The notes under the pieces are model-generated. The model saw nothing but the letters and a program-made list of their open reading frames with translations, ran no database searches and was not told the origin of the DNA. This document shows positions 1 through 14,600 of a DNA stretch of 64,000 nucleotides, in pieces. The DNA comes from Antedon mediterranea (Eukaryota > Echinodermata > Crinoidea > Comatulida > Antedonidae), in the NCBI RefSeq assembly GCF_964355755.1, contig NC_092677.1, positions 4,655,001 through 4,719,000 of the forward strand, written 5' to 3'. The stretch's first letter is position 1. Every line of letters starts with the position of its first letter. The position numbers were made by a program, and so were the translations under genes.

Positions 1-3000
1 TCAAGATGTACACCCTATAACAAGACAATTGATGTATTGAACATTCAACTCATCCAGTCAAGATTACAACCTATAACAAGACAATTGATGTATTCAACAT
101 TCATCTCATCCAGTGAATTTGTACACCCTATAACAAGACAATTGATGTATTCAATATTCATCTCATCCAGTCAAGATGTACACCCTATAACAAGACAATT
201 GATGTATTCAACATTCAACTCATCCAGTCAAGATGTACACCCTATAACAAGACAATTGATGTATTCAACATTCATCTCATCCAGTCAAGATGTACACCCT
301 ATAACAAGACAATTGATATATTCAACATTCAACTCATCCAGTCAAGATGTACACCCTATAACAAGACAATTGATGTATTCAACATTCAACTCATCCAGTC
401 AAGATGTACACCCTATAACAAGACAATTGATGTAGCCAACATTCATCTCATCCAGTCAGATGTACACCCTATAAGAAGACAATTGATGTATTCAACATTC
501 AACTCATCCAGTCAAGATGTACACCCTATAACAAGACAATTGATGTAGCCAACATTCATCTCATCCAGTCAAGATGTACACCCTATAACAAGACAATTGA
601 TGTATTCAACATTCATCTCATCCAGTCAAGATGTACACCCCATAACAAGACAATTGATGTATTCAACATTCAACTCATCCAGTCAAATGTATACCCTATA
701 ACAAGACAATTGATGTATTCAACATTCATCTCATCCAGTCAAGATGTACACCCTATAACAAGACAATTGATGTATTCAACATTCAACTCATCCAGTCAAG
801 ATGTACACACTATAACAAGACAATTGATGTATTCAACATTCAACTCATCCAGTCAAGATGTACACCCTATAACAAGACAATTGATGTATTCAACATTCAA
901 CTCATCCAGTCAAGATGTACACCCTATAACAAGACAATTGATGTAATCAACATTCAACTCATCCAGTCAAGATGTACACCCTATAACAAGACAATTGATG
1001 TAATCAACATTCAACTCATCCAGTCAAGATGTACACCCTATAACAAGACAATTGATGTATTCAATATTCATCTCATCCAGTCAAGATGTACACCCTATAA
1101 CAAGACAATTGATGTATTCAACATTCAACTCATCCAGTCAAGATGTACACCCTATAACAAGACAATTGATGTATTCAACATTCATCTCATCCAGTCAAGA
1201 TGTACACCCTATAACAAGACAATTGATATATTCAACATTCAACTCATCCAGTCAAGATGTACACCCTATAACAAGACAATTGATGTATTCAACATTCAAC
1301 TCATCCAGTCAAGATGTACACCCTATAACAAGACAATTGATGTAGCCAACATTCATCTCATCCAGTCAGATGTACACCCTATAAGAAGACAATTGATGTA
1401 TTCAACATTCAACTCATCCAGTCAAGATGTACACCCTATAACAAGACAATTGATGTATTCAACATTCAACTCATCCAGTCAAGATGTACACCCTATAACA
1501 AGACAATTGATGTAGCCAACATTCATCTCATCCAGTCAAGATGTACACCCTATAACAAGACAATTGATGTATTCAACATTCATCTCATCCAGTCAAGATG
1601 TACACCCCATAACAAGACAATTGATGTATTCAACATTCAACTCATCCAGTCAAATGTACACCCTATAACAAGACAATTGATGTATTCAACATTCATCTCA
1701 TCCAGTCAAGATGTACACCCTATAACAAGACAATTGACGCATTCAACATTCATCTCATCCAGTCAAGATGTACACCCCATAACAAGACAATTGATGTATT
1801 CAACATTCAACTCATCCAGTCAAGAGGTACACCCTATAACAAGACAATTGATGCATTCAACATTCATCTCATCCAGTCAAGATGTACACCCCATAACAAG
1901 ACAATTGATGTATTCAACATTCAACTCATCCAGTCAAGATGTACACCCTATAACAAGACAATTGATGCATTCAACATTCAACTCAACCAGTCAAGATGTA
2001 CACCCTATAACAAGACAATTGATGCATTCAACATTCATCACATCCAGTCAAGATGTATACCCTATAACAAGACAATTGATGTATTCAACATTAATCTCAT
2101 CCAGTCAAGATGTACAACCTATAACAAGACAATTGATGTATTCAATATTCAACTCATCCTGTCAAGATGTACACCCTATAACAAGACAATTGATGTATTC
2201 AATATTCAACTCAACCAGTCAAGATGTACACCCTATAACAAGACAATTGATGCATTCAACATTCATCACATCCAGTCAAGATGTATACCCTATAACAAGA
2301 CAATTGATGTATTCAACATTAATCTCATCCAGTCAAGATGTACAACCTATAACAAGACAATTGATGTATTCAACATTCATCTCATCCAGTAAAGATGTAC
2401 ACCCTATAACAAGACAATTGATGTATTCAACATTCATTTCATCCAGTCAAGATGTAAACCGTATAACAAGACAATTGATGTATTCAACATTCAATTCGCC
2501 CAGTCAAGATGTACACCCTATAACAAGACAATTGATGTATTCAACATTCATCTCATCCAGTCAAGATGTACACCCTATAACAAGACAATTGATGTATTCA
2601 ACATTCATCTCATCCAGTAAGGATTTACACCCTATAACAAGACAATTGATGTATTCAACATTCATTTCATCTAGTCAAGATGTAAACCCTATAACAAGAC
2701 AATTGATGTATTCAACATTCAATTCGCCCAGTCAAGATGTACACCCTATAACAAGACAATTGATGTATTCAACATTCATCTCATCCAGTCAAGATGTACA
2801 CCCTATAACAAGACAATTGATGTATTCAACATTCAACTCATCCAGTCAAGATGTACACCCTATAACAAGACAATCAACATTCATCTCATCCAGTCAAGAT
2901 GTAAACCCTATAACAAGACAATTGATGTATTCAACATTCAACTCGCCCAGTCAAGATGTACACACTATAACAAGACAATTGATGTATTCAACATTCATCT

Positions 3001-6000
3001 CATCCAGTCAAGATGTACACCCTATAACAAGACAATTGATGTATTCAACATTCATCTCATCCAGTCAAGATGTACACCCTATAACAAGACAATTGATGTA
3101 TTCAACATTCATCTCATCCAGTCAAGATGTAAACCCTATAACGAGACAATTGATGTATTCAACATTCAACTCGCCCAGTCAAGATGTACACCCTATAACA
3201 AGATAATTGATGTATTCAACATTCATCTCATCCAGTCAAGATGTACACCCTATAACAAGACAATTGATGTATTCAACATTCAACTCATCCAGTCAAGATA
3301 TACACCCTATAACAAGACAATTGATATATTCAACATTCAACTCATCCAGTCAAGATGTACACCCTATAACAAGACAATTGATGTATTCAACATTCAACTC
3401 ATCCAGTCAAGATGTACACCCTATAACAAGACAATTGATGTAGCCAACATTCATCTCATCCAGTCAGATGTACACCCTATAAGAAGACAATTGATGTATT
3501 CAACATTCAACTCATCCAGTCAAGATTTACACCCTATAACAAGACAATTGATGTATTCAACATTCAACTCATCCAGTCAAGATGTACACCCTATAACAAG
3601 ACAATTGATGTAGCCAACATTCATCTCATCCAGTCAAGATGTACACCCTATAACAAGACAATTGATGTATTCAACATTCATCTAATCCAGTCAAGATGTA
3701 CACCCCATAACAAGACAATTGATGTATTCAACATTCAACTCATCCAGTCAAATGTACACCCTATAACAAGACAATTGATGTATTCAACATTCATCTCATC
3801 CAGTCAAGATGTACACCCTATAACAAGACAATTGACGCATTCAACATTCATCTCATCCAGTCAAGATGTACACCCCATAACAAGACAATTGATGTATTCA
3901 ACATTCAACTCATCCAGTCAAGATGTACACCCTATAACAAGACAATTGATGCATTCAACATTCATCTCATCCAGTCAAGATGTACACCCCATAACAAGAC
4001 AATTGATGTATTCAACATTCAACTCATCCAGTCAAGATGTACACCCCATAACAAGACAATTGATGTATTCAACATTCATCTCATCCAGTCAAGATGTACA
4101 CCCTATAACAAGACAATTGATGCATTCAACATTCAACTCAACCAGTCAAGATGTACACCCTATAACAAGACAATTGATGCATTCAACATTCATCACATCC
4201 AGTCAAGATGTATACCCTATAACAAGACAATTGATGTATTCAACATTAATCTCATCCAGTCAAGATGTACAACCTATAACAAGACAATTGATGTATTCAA
4301 TATTCAACTCATCCTGTCAAGATGTACACCCTATAACAAGACAATTGATGTATTCAATATTCAACTCAACCAGTCAAGATGTACACCCTATAACAAGACA
4401 ATTGATGCATTCAACATTCATCACATCCAGTCAAGATGTATACCCTATAACAAGACAATTGATGTATTCAACATTAATCTCATCCAGTCAAGATGTACAA
4501 CCTATAACAAGACAATTGATGTATTCAACATTCATCTCATCCAGTAAAGATGTACACCCTATAACAAGACAATTGATGTATTCAACATTCATTTCATCCA
4601 GTCAAGATGTAAACCGTATAACAAGACAATTGATGTATTCAACATTCAATTCGCCCAGTCAAGATGTACACCCTATAACAAGACAATTGATGTATTCAAC
4701 ATTCATCTCATCCAGTCAAGATGTACACCCTATAACAAGACAATTGATGTATTCAACATTCATCTCATCCAGTAAGGATTTACACCCTATAACAAGACAA
4801 TTGATGTATTCAACATTCATTTCATCCAGTCAAGATGTAAACCCTATAACAAGACAATTGATGTATTCAACATTCAATTCGCCCAGTCAAGATGTACACC
4901 CTATAACAAGACAATTGATGTATTCAACATTCATCTCATCCAGTCAAGATGTACACCCTATAACAAGACAATTGATGTATTCAACATTCAACTCATCCAG
5001 TCAAGATGTACACCCTATAACAAGACAATCAACATTCATCTCATCCAGTCAAGATGTAAACCCTATAACAAGACAATTGATGTATTCAACATTCAACTCG
5101 CCCAGTCAAGATGTACACACTATAACAAGACAATTGATGTATTCAACATTCATCTCATCCAGTCAAGATGTACACCCTATAACAAGACAATTGATGTATT
5201 CAACATTCATCTCATCCAGTCAAGATGTACACCCTATAACAAGACAATTGATGTATTCAACATTCATCTCATCCAGTCAAGATGTAAACCCTATAACGAG
5301 ACAATTGATGTATTCAACATTCAACTCGCCCAGTCAAGATGTACACCCTATAACAAGACAATTGATGTATTCAACATTCATCTCATCCAGTCAAGATGTA
5401 CACCCTATAACAAGACAATTGATGTATTCAACATTCAACTCATCCAGTCAAGATGTACACCCTATAACAAGACAATTGATATATTCAACATTCAACTCAT
5501 CCAGTCAAGATGTACACCCTATAACAAGACAATTGATGTATTCAACATTCAACTCATCCAGTCAAGATGTACACCCTATAACAAGACAATTGATGTAGCC
5601 AACATTCATCTCATCCAGTCAGATGTACACCCTATAAGAAGACAATTGATGTATTCAACATTCAACTCATCCAGTCAAGATGTACACCCTATAACAAGAC
5701 AATTGATGTATTCAACATTCAACTCATCCAGTCAAGATGTACACCCTATAACAAGACAATTGATGTAGCCAACATTCATCTCATCCAGTCAAGATGTACA
5801 CCCTATAACAAGACAATTGATGTATTCAACATTCATCTCATCCAGTCAAGATGTACACCCCATAACAAGACAATTGATGTATTCAACATTCAACTCATCC
5901 AGTCAAATGTACACCCTATAACAAGACAATTGATGTATTCAACATTCATCTCATCCAGTCAAGATGTACACCCTATAACAAGACAATTGATGTATTCAAC

Positions 6001-9000
6001 ATTCAACTCATCCAGTCAAGATGTACACCCCATAACAAGACAATTGATGCATTCAACATTCATCTCAACCAGTCAAGATGTACACCCTACAACAAGACAA
6101 TTGATGCATTCAACATTCATCTCATCCAGTCAAGATGTACACCCTATAACAAGAAAATTGACGCATTCAACATTCATCTCATCCAGTCAAGATGTACACC
6201 TCATAACAAGACAATTGATGTATTCAACATTCAACTCATCCAGTCAAATGTATACCCTATAACAAGACAATACATGTATTCAACATTCATCTCATCCAGT
6301 CAAGATGTACACCCTATAACAAGACAATTGATGTATTCAACATTCAACTCATCCAGTCAAGATGTACACACTATAACAAGACAATTGATGTATTCAACAT
6401 TCAACTCATCCAGTCAAGATGTACACCCTATAACAAGACAATTGATGTATTCAACATTCAACTCATCCAGTCAAGATGTACACCCTATAACAAGACAATT
6501 GATGTAATCAACATTCAACTCATCCAGTCAAGATGTACACCCTATAACAAGACAATTGATGTAATCAACATTCAACTCATCCAGTCAAGATGTACACCCT
6601 ATAACAAGACAATTGATGTATTCAATATTCAACTCATCCAGTCAAGATGTACACCCTATAACAAGACAATTGATGTATTCAATATTCAACTCAACCAGTC
6701 AAGATGTACACCCTATAACAAGACAATTGATGCATTCAACATTCATCACATCCAGTCAAGATGTACACCCTATAACAAGACAATTGATGTATTCAACATT
6801 AATCTCATCCAGTCAAGATGTACAACCTATAACAAGACAATTGATGTATTCAACATTCATCTCATCCAGTAAAGATGTACACCCTATAACAAGACAATTG
6901 ATGTATTCAACATTCATTTCATCCAGTCAAGATGTAAACCCTATAACAAGACAATTGATGTATTCAACATTCAACTCATCCAGTCAAGATGTACACCCTA
7001 TAACAAGACAATTGATGTAATCAACATTCAACTCATCCAGTCAAGATGTACACCCTATAACAAGACAATTGATGTATTCAATATTCAACTCATCCAGTCA
7101 AGATGTACACCCTATAACAAGACAATTGATGTATTCAATATTCAACTCAACCAGTCAAGATGTACACCCTATAACAAGACAATTGATGCATTCAACATTC
7201 ATCACATCCAGTCAAGATGTATACCCTATAACAAGACAATTGATGTATTCAACATTAATCTCATCCAGTCAAGATGTACAACCTATAACAAGACAATTGA
7301 TGTATTCAACATTCATCTCATCCAGTAGAGATGTACACCCTATAACAAGACAATTAATGTATTCAACATCCATTTCATCCAGTCAAGATGTAAACCCTAT
7401 AACAAGACAATTGATGTATTCAACATTCAATTCGCCCAGTCAAGATGTACACCCTATAACAAGACAATTGATGTATTCAACATTCATCTTATCCAGTCAA
7501 GATGTACACCCTATAACAAGACAATTGATGTATTCAACATTCATCTCATCCAGTAAAGATGTACACCCTATAAGAAGACAATTGATGTATTCAACATTCA
7601 TTTCATCCAGTCAAGATGTAAACCCTATAACAAGACAATTGATGTATTCAACATTCAATTCGCCCAGTCAAGATGTACACCCTATAACAAGACAATTGAT
7701 GTATTCAACATTCATCTCATCCAGTCAAGATGTAAACCCTATAACAAGACAATTGATGTATTCAACATTCAACTCGCCCAGTCAAGATGTACACCCTATA
7801 ACAAGACAATTGATGTATTCAACATTCATCTCATCCAGTCAAGATGTACACACTATAACAAGACAATTGATGTATTCAACATTCATCTCATCCAGTCAAG
7901 ATGTACACCCTATAACAAGACAATTGATGTATTCAACATTCATCTCATCCAGTCAAGATGTAAACCCTATAACGAGACAATTGATGTATTCAACATTCAA
8001 CTCGCCCAGTCAAGATGTACACCCTATAACAAGGCAATTGATGTATTCAACATTCATCTCATCCAGTCAAGATGTACACCCTATAACAAGACAATTGATG
8101 TATTCAACATTCAACTCATCCAGTCAAGATGTACACCCTATAACAAGACAATTGATGTATTCAACATTCAACTCATCCAGTCAAGATGTACACCCTATAA
8201 CAAGACAATTGATGTATTCAACATTCAACTCGACCAGTCAAGATGTACACCCTATAACAAGACAATTGATGTAGCCAACATTCATCTCATCCAGTCAAGA
8301 TGTACACCCTATAACAAGACAATTGATGTATTCAACATTCAACTCATCCAGTCAAGATGTACACCCTATAACAAGACAATTGATGTATTCAACATTCAAC
8401 TCATCCAGTCAAGATGTACACCCTATAACAAGACAATTGATGTATTCAACATTCAACTCGACCAGTCAAGATGTACACCCTATAACAAGACAATTGATGT
8501 AGCCAACATTCATCTCATCCAGTCAAGATGTACACCCTATAACAAGACAATTGATGTATTGAACATTCAACTCATCCAGTCAAGATTACAACCTATAACA
8601 AGACAATTGATGTATTCAACATTCATCTCATCCAGTGAATTTGTACACCCTATAACAAGACAATTGATGTATTCAATATTCAACTCATCCAGTCAAGATG
8701 TACACCCTATAACAAGACAATTGATGTATTCAACATTCAACTCATCCAGTCAAGATGTACACCCTATAACAAGACAATTGATGTATTCAACATTCATCTC
8801 ATCCAGTCAAGATGTACACCCTATAACAAGACAATTGATGTATTCAACATTCAACTCATCCAGTCAAGATGTACACCCTATAACAAGACAATTGATGTAT
8901 TCAACATTCAACTCATCCAGTCAAGATGTACACCCTATAACAAGACAATTGATGTAGCCAACATTCATCTCATCCAGTCAGATGTACACCCTATAAGAAG

Positions 9001-11050
9001 ACAATTGATGTATTCAACATTCAACTCATCCAGTCAAGATGTACACCCTATAAGAAGACAATTGATGTATTCAACATTCAACTCATCCAGTCAAGATGTA
9101 CACCCTATAAGAAGACAATTGATGTATTCAACATTCAACTCATCCAGTCAAGATGTACACCCTATAACAAGACAATTGATGCATTCAACATTCATCTCAA
9201 CCAGTCAAGATGTACACACTATAACAAGACAATTGATGCATTCAACATTCATCTCATCCAATCAAGATGTACACCCTATAACATGACAATTGACGCATTC
9301 AACATTCATCTCATCCAGTCAAGATGTACACCCCATAACAAGACAATTGATGTATTCAACATTCAACTCATCCAGTCAAGATGTACACCCTATAACAAGA
9401 CAATTGATGTATTCAACATTCAACTCATCCAGTCAAGATGTACACCCTATAACAAGACAATTGATGCATTCAACATTCATCTCATCCAGTCAAGATGTAC
9501 ACCCCATAACAAGACAATTGATGTATTCAACATTCAACTCATCCAGTCAGGATGTACACCCCATAACAAGACAATTGATGTATTCAACATTCATCTCGTC
9601 CAGTCAAGATGTACACCCTATAACAAGACAATTGATGCATTCAACATTCAACTCAACCAGTCAAGATGTATACCCTATAACAAGACAATTGATGTATTCA
9701 ACATTAATCTCATCCAGTCAAGATGTACAACCTATAACAAGACAATTGATGTATTCAATATTCAACTCATCCAGTCAAGATGTACACCCTATAACAAGAC
9801 AATTGGTGTATTCAATATTCAACTCATCCAGTCAAGATGTACACCCTATAACAAGACAATTGATGTATTCAACATTCAACTCATCCAGTCAAGATGTACA
9901 CCCTATAACAAGACAATTGATGTAGCCAACATTCATCTCATCCATTCAAGATGTACACCCTATAACAAGACAATTGATGTATTCAACATTCATCTCATCC
10001 AGTCAAGATGTACACCCCATAACAAGACAATTGATGTATTCAACATTCAACTCATCCAGTCAAATGTACACCCTATAACAAGACAATTGATGTATTCAAC
10101 ATTCAATTCGCCCAGTCAAGATGTACACCCTATAACAAGACAATTGATGTATTCAACATTCATCTCATCCAGTCAAGATGTACACCCTATAACAAGACAA
10201 TTGATGTATTCAACATTCAACTCATCCAGTCAAGATGTACACCCTATAACAAGACAATCAACATTCATCTCATCCAGTCAAGATGTAAACCCTATAACAA
10301 GACAATTGATGTATTCAACATTCAACTCGCCCAGTCAAGATGTACACACTATAACAAGACAATTGATGTATTCAACATTCATCTCATCCAGTCAAGATGT
10401 ACACCCTATAACAAGACAATTGATGTATTCAACATTCATCTCATCCAGTCAAGATGTACACCCTATAACAAGACAATTGATGTATTCAACATTCATCTCA
10501 TCCAGTCAAGATGTAAACCCTATAACGAGACAATTGATGTATTCAACATTCAACTCGCCCAGTCAAGATGTACACCCTATAACAAGACAATTGATGTATT
10601 CAACATTCATCTCATCCAGTCAAGATGTACACCCTATAACAAGACAATTGATGTATTCAACATTCAACTCATCCAGTCAAGATATACACCCTATAACAAG
10701 ACAATTGATATATTCAACATTCAACTCATCCAGTCAAGATGTACACCCTATAACAAGACAATTGATGTATTCAACATTCAACTCATCCAGTCAAGATGTA
10801 CACCCTATAACAAGACAATTGATGTAGCCAACATTCATCTCATCCAGTCAGATGTACACCCTATAAGAAGACAATTGATGTATTCAACATTCAACTCATC
10901 CAGTCAAGATGTACACCCTATAACAAGACAATTGATGTATTCAACATTCAACTCATCCAGTCAAGATGTACACCCTATAACAAGACAATTGATGTAGCCA
11001 ACATTCATCTCATCCAGTCAAGATGTACACCCTATAACAAGACAATTGAT
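1..11050. repeat. 57-bp satellite array, left part
   Basis: This is a continuous tandem array of a 57-bp unit built around 'caagacaattgatgtattc' followed by 'aacattcaactcatccag' and 'tcaagatgtacaccctataa'. It continues off the left edge of the window. Variant units carry 'ttcatctc' for 'ttcaactc', 'gatgtagcc' or 'gatgcattc' for 'gatgtattc', 'tcaatattc', or a 2-bp deletion ('gtcaaatgtacaccc'). Because 57 is a multiple of 3, long stretches stay open in two forward frames, giving a 19-residue periodic peptide. The open stretches end at variant units (gatgTAG, gatgTAA) or shift frame at the small deletions, so I read the array as non-coding satellite DNA. Marker variants recur together over kilobases, which shows higher-order repeats. 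Confidence 0.97.
2697..8551. repeat. Higher-order satellite block, copy A
   Basis: This block of about 5.85 kb recurs at 10081-16552. The offset is 7384 bp to the left of the Penelope-like insertion and 8001 bp to its right, a difference of 617 = 605 + 12. Shared rare variants include a truncated unit ('acaatcaacattc' at 2866/5024 and 10250/13025), 'aaggatttacacc' and 'cctgtcaagatg'. The uninterrupted sequence at about 3654-3666 is the empty site of the insertion. Confidence 0.85.
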
Positions 11051-11085
11051 CTTGAAAGAATTTCATTTAGCTTCGATTTTGTATA

Positions 11086-11180
11086 GATGACAAATTTCGT
11101 TTTTGTAAAAGCACAAGTTAACGGAGTACTTACTCGAACGTTTCGATCTCTATCAGAGATCCTTCTCAACTGACTGCGGA
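11086..11180. repeat. Left inverted arm of the Penelope-like insertion
   Basis: These 95 bp are the exact reverse complement of 11561-11655; I compared every base. The arm begins 'gatgacaaatttcg' and ends 'gactgcgga'. Inside is the short palindrome 'gatctctatcagagatc'. Perfect identity implies a recent insertion or arms copied from one template. Confidence 0.95.
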
Positions 11181-11560
11181 GTGTTAATGCAGCTTGGTCA
11201 TTCTTGACGTCATCTGTTGATGACGTTGTACGCCTCCGGTTGTAGGTTGGAGGTTGTGCGGGGCTCGGCCAGGTGATGTGTCTATCAAATCATTCTACAA
11301 ATGCGAGAGTTCGTGGGCTCCAGTGTCCCGGTTCATGGTCTTCTCTTTATTTCTCCTTATATGTAATGATTCTCTAATCTGTCTGTCTTTGCGTTTAGGC
11401 TCTTTGGTTAAGATGGTAGCCTCCCAGTTCGGTACATGATTGTGTTTTATGACATGTTCTGTAATGGCAGATTTGTGTATGATCGAAGATGTGGATGTTC
11501 TGGAGGCCCTAGTCATTACTCCCCCCGTGTTTGTTGTAACATCTTTTTTGTGATCATTGA

Positions 11561-11655
11561 TCCGCAGTCAGTTGAGAAGGATCTCTGATAGAGATCGAAA
11601 CGTTCGAGTAAGTACTCCGTTAACTTGTGCTTTTACAAAAACGAAATTTGTCATC
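11561..11655. repeat. Right inverted arm of the Penelope-like insertion
   Basis: This is the exact reverse complement of 11086-11180. It runs directly into the satellite unit 'aagacaattgatg', so the element ends at the arm on this side. Confidence 0.95.
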
Positions 11656-14600
11656 AAGACAATTGATGTATTCAACATTCATCTCATCCAGTCAAGATGT
11701 ACACCCCATAACAAGACAATTGATGTATTCAACATTCAACTCATCCAGTCAAATGTACACCCTATAACAAGACAATTGATGTATTCAACATTCATCTCAT
11801 CCAGTCAAGATGTACACCCTATAACAAGACAATTGACGCATTCAACATTCATCTCATCCAGTCAAGATGTACACCCCATAACAAGACAATTGATGTATTC
11901 AACATTCAACTCATCCAGTCAAGATGTACACCCTATAACAAGACAATTGATGCATTCAACATTCATCTCATCCAGTCAAGATGTACACCCCATAACAAGA
12001 CAATTGATGTATTCAACATTCAACTCATCCAGTCAAGATGTACACCCCATAACAAGACAATTGATGTATTCAACATTCATCTCATCCAGTCAAGATGTAC
12101 ACCCTATAACAAGACAATTGATGCATTCAACATTCAACTCAACCAGTCAAGATGTACACCCTATAACAAGACAATTGATGCATTCAACATTCATCACATC
12201 CAGTCAAGATGTATACCCTATAACAAGACAATTGATGTATTCAACATTAATCTCATCCAGTCAAGATGTACAACCTATAACAAGACAATTGATGTATTCA
12301 ATATTCAACTCATCCTGTCAAGATGTACACCCTATAACAAGACAATTGATGTATTCAATATTCAACTCAACCAGTCAAGATGTACACCCTATAACAAGAC
12401 AATTGATGCATTCAACATTCATCACATCCAGTCAAGATGTATACCCTATAACAAGACAATTGATGTATTCAACATTAATCTCATCCAGTCAAGATGTACA
12501 ACCTATAACAAGACAATTGATGTATTCAACATTCATCTCATCCAGTAAAGATGTACACCCTATAACAAGACAATTGATGTATTCAACATTCATTTCATCC
12601 AGTCAAGATGTAAACCGTATAACAAGACAATTGATGTATTCAACATTCAATTCGCCCAGTCAAGATGTACACCCTATAACAAGACAATTGATGTATTCAA
12701 CATTCATCTCATCCAGTCAAGATGTACACCCTATAACAAGACAATTGATGTATTCAACATTCATCTCATCCAGTAAGGATTTACACCCTATAACAAGACA
12801 ATTGATGTATTCAACATTCATTTCATCCAGTCAAGATGTAAACCCTATAACAAGACAATTGATGTATTCAACATTCAATTCGCCCAGTCAAGATGTACAC
12901 CCTATAACAAGACAATTGATGTATTCAACATTCATCTCATCCAGTCAAGATGTACACCCTATAACAAGACAATTGATGTATTCAACATTCAACTCATCCA
13001 GTCAAGATGTACACCCTATAACAAGACAATCAACATTCATCTCATCCAGTCAAGATGTAAACCCTATAACAAGACAATTGATGTATTCAACATTCAACTC
13101 GCCCAGTCAAGATGTACACACTATAACAAGACAATTGATGTATTCAACATTCATCTCATCCAGTCAAGATGTACACCCTATAACAAGACAATTGATGTAT
13201 TCAACATTCATCTCATCCAGTCAAGATGTACACCCTATAACAAGACAATTGATGTATTCAACATTCATCTCATCCAGTCAAGATGTAAACCCTATAACGA
13301 GACAATTGATGTATTCAACATTCAACTCGCCCAGTCAAGATGTACACCCTATAACAAGACAATTGATGTATTCAACATTCATCTCATCCAGTCAAGATGT
13401 ACACCCTATAACAAGACAATTGATGTATTCAACATTCAACTCATCCAGTCAAGATGTACACCCTATAACAAGACAATTGATATATTCAACATTCAACTCA
13501 TCCAGTCAAGATGTACACCCTATAACAAGACAATTGATGTATTCAACATTCAACTCATCCAGTCAAGATGTACACCCTATAACAAGACAATTGATGTAGC
13601 CAACATTCATCTCATCCAGTCAGATGTACACCCTATAAGAAGACAATTGATGTATTCAACATTCAACTCATCCAGTCAAGATGTACACCCTATAACAAGA
13701 CAATTGATGTATTCAACATTCAACTCATCCAGTCAAGATGTACACCCTATAACAAGACAATTGATGTAGCCAACATTCATCTCATTCAGTCAAGATGTAC
13801 ACCCTATAACAAGACAATTGATGTATTCAACATTCATCTCATCCAGTCAAGATGTACACCCCATAACAAGACAATTGATGTATTCAACATTCAACTCATC
13901 CAGTCAAATGTACACCCTATAACAAGACAATTGATGTATTCAACATTCATCTCATCCAGTCAAGATGTACACCCTATAACAAGACAATTGATGTATTCAA
14001 CATTCAACTCATCCAGTCAAGATGTACACCCCATAACAAGACAATTGATGCATTCAACATTCATCTCAACCAGTCAAGATGTACACCCTACAACAAGACA
14101 ATTGATGCATTCAACATTCATCTCATCCAGTCAAGATGTACACCCTATAACAAGAAAATTGACGCATTCAACATTCATCTCATCCAGTCAAGATGTACAC
14201 CCCATAACAAGACAATTGATGTATTCAACATTCAACTCATCCAGTCAAATGTATACCCTATAACAAGACAATTGATGTATTCAACATTCATCTCATCCAG
14301 TCAAGATGTACACCCTATAACAAGACAATTGATGTATTCAACATTCAACTCATCCAGTCAAGATGTACACACTATAACAAGACAATTGATGTATTCAACA
14401 TTCAACTCATCCAGTCAAGATGTACACCCTATAACAAGACAATTGATGTATTCAACATTCAACTCATCCAGTCAAGATGTACACCCTATAACAAGACAAT
14501 TGATGTAATCAACATTCAACTCATCCAGTCAAGATGTACACCCTATAACAAGACAATTGATGTAATCAACATTCAACTCATCCAGTCAAGATGTACACCC

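Larger units (their letters stand above)
11051..11655 (-). mobile_element. Penelope-like retroelement fragment with inverted terminal arms
   Basis: A 605-bp non-satellite insertion interrupts the array. It has perfect 95-bp inverted arms (11086-11180 and 11561-11655) and 35 extra bases outside the left arm. On the minus strand, 11516-11295 encodes 73 residues with 'HNHVPNWEATILTKEP', 'RQIRESLHIRR' and 'NRDTGAHELSHL'. This resembles the C-terminal end of the GIY-YIG endonuclease region of Penelope-like retroelement polyproteins. Downstream on that strand lies 'gatagagatcgaaacgttc', a tail type I associate with such elements. The reverse transcriptase is missing, so this is a truncated, non-autonomous copy. 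The satellite phase shows a 12-13 bp target duplication ('caagacaattgat') on both sides. Family assignment is from remembered motifs and is moderately sure. Confidence 0.75.

Noticed and set aside
11254-11439. Plus-strand open frame in the retroelement fragment
   Set aside because: It is the antisense of the endonuclease-like frame on the minus strand.
1677-13599. Long open reading frames in the satellite as genuine repeat proteins
   Set aside because: The period is a multiple of three, so openness is automatic. Two frames are open together, stops come from ordinary unit variants, and 2-bp deletions shift frame. No start context or splice signals support a gene.
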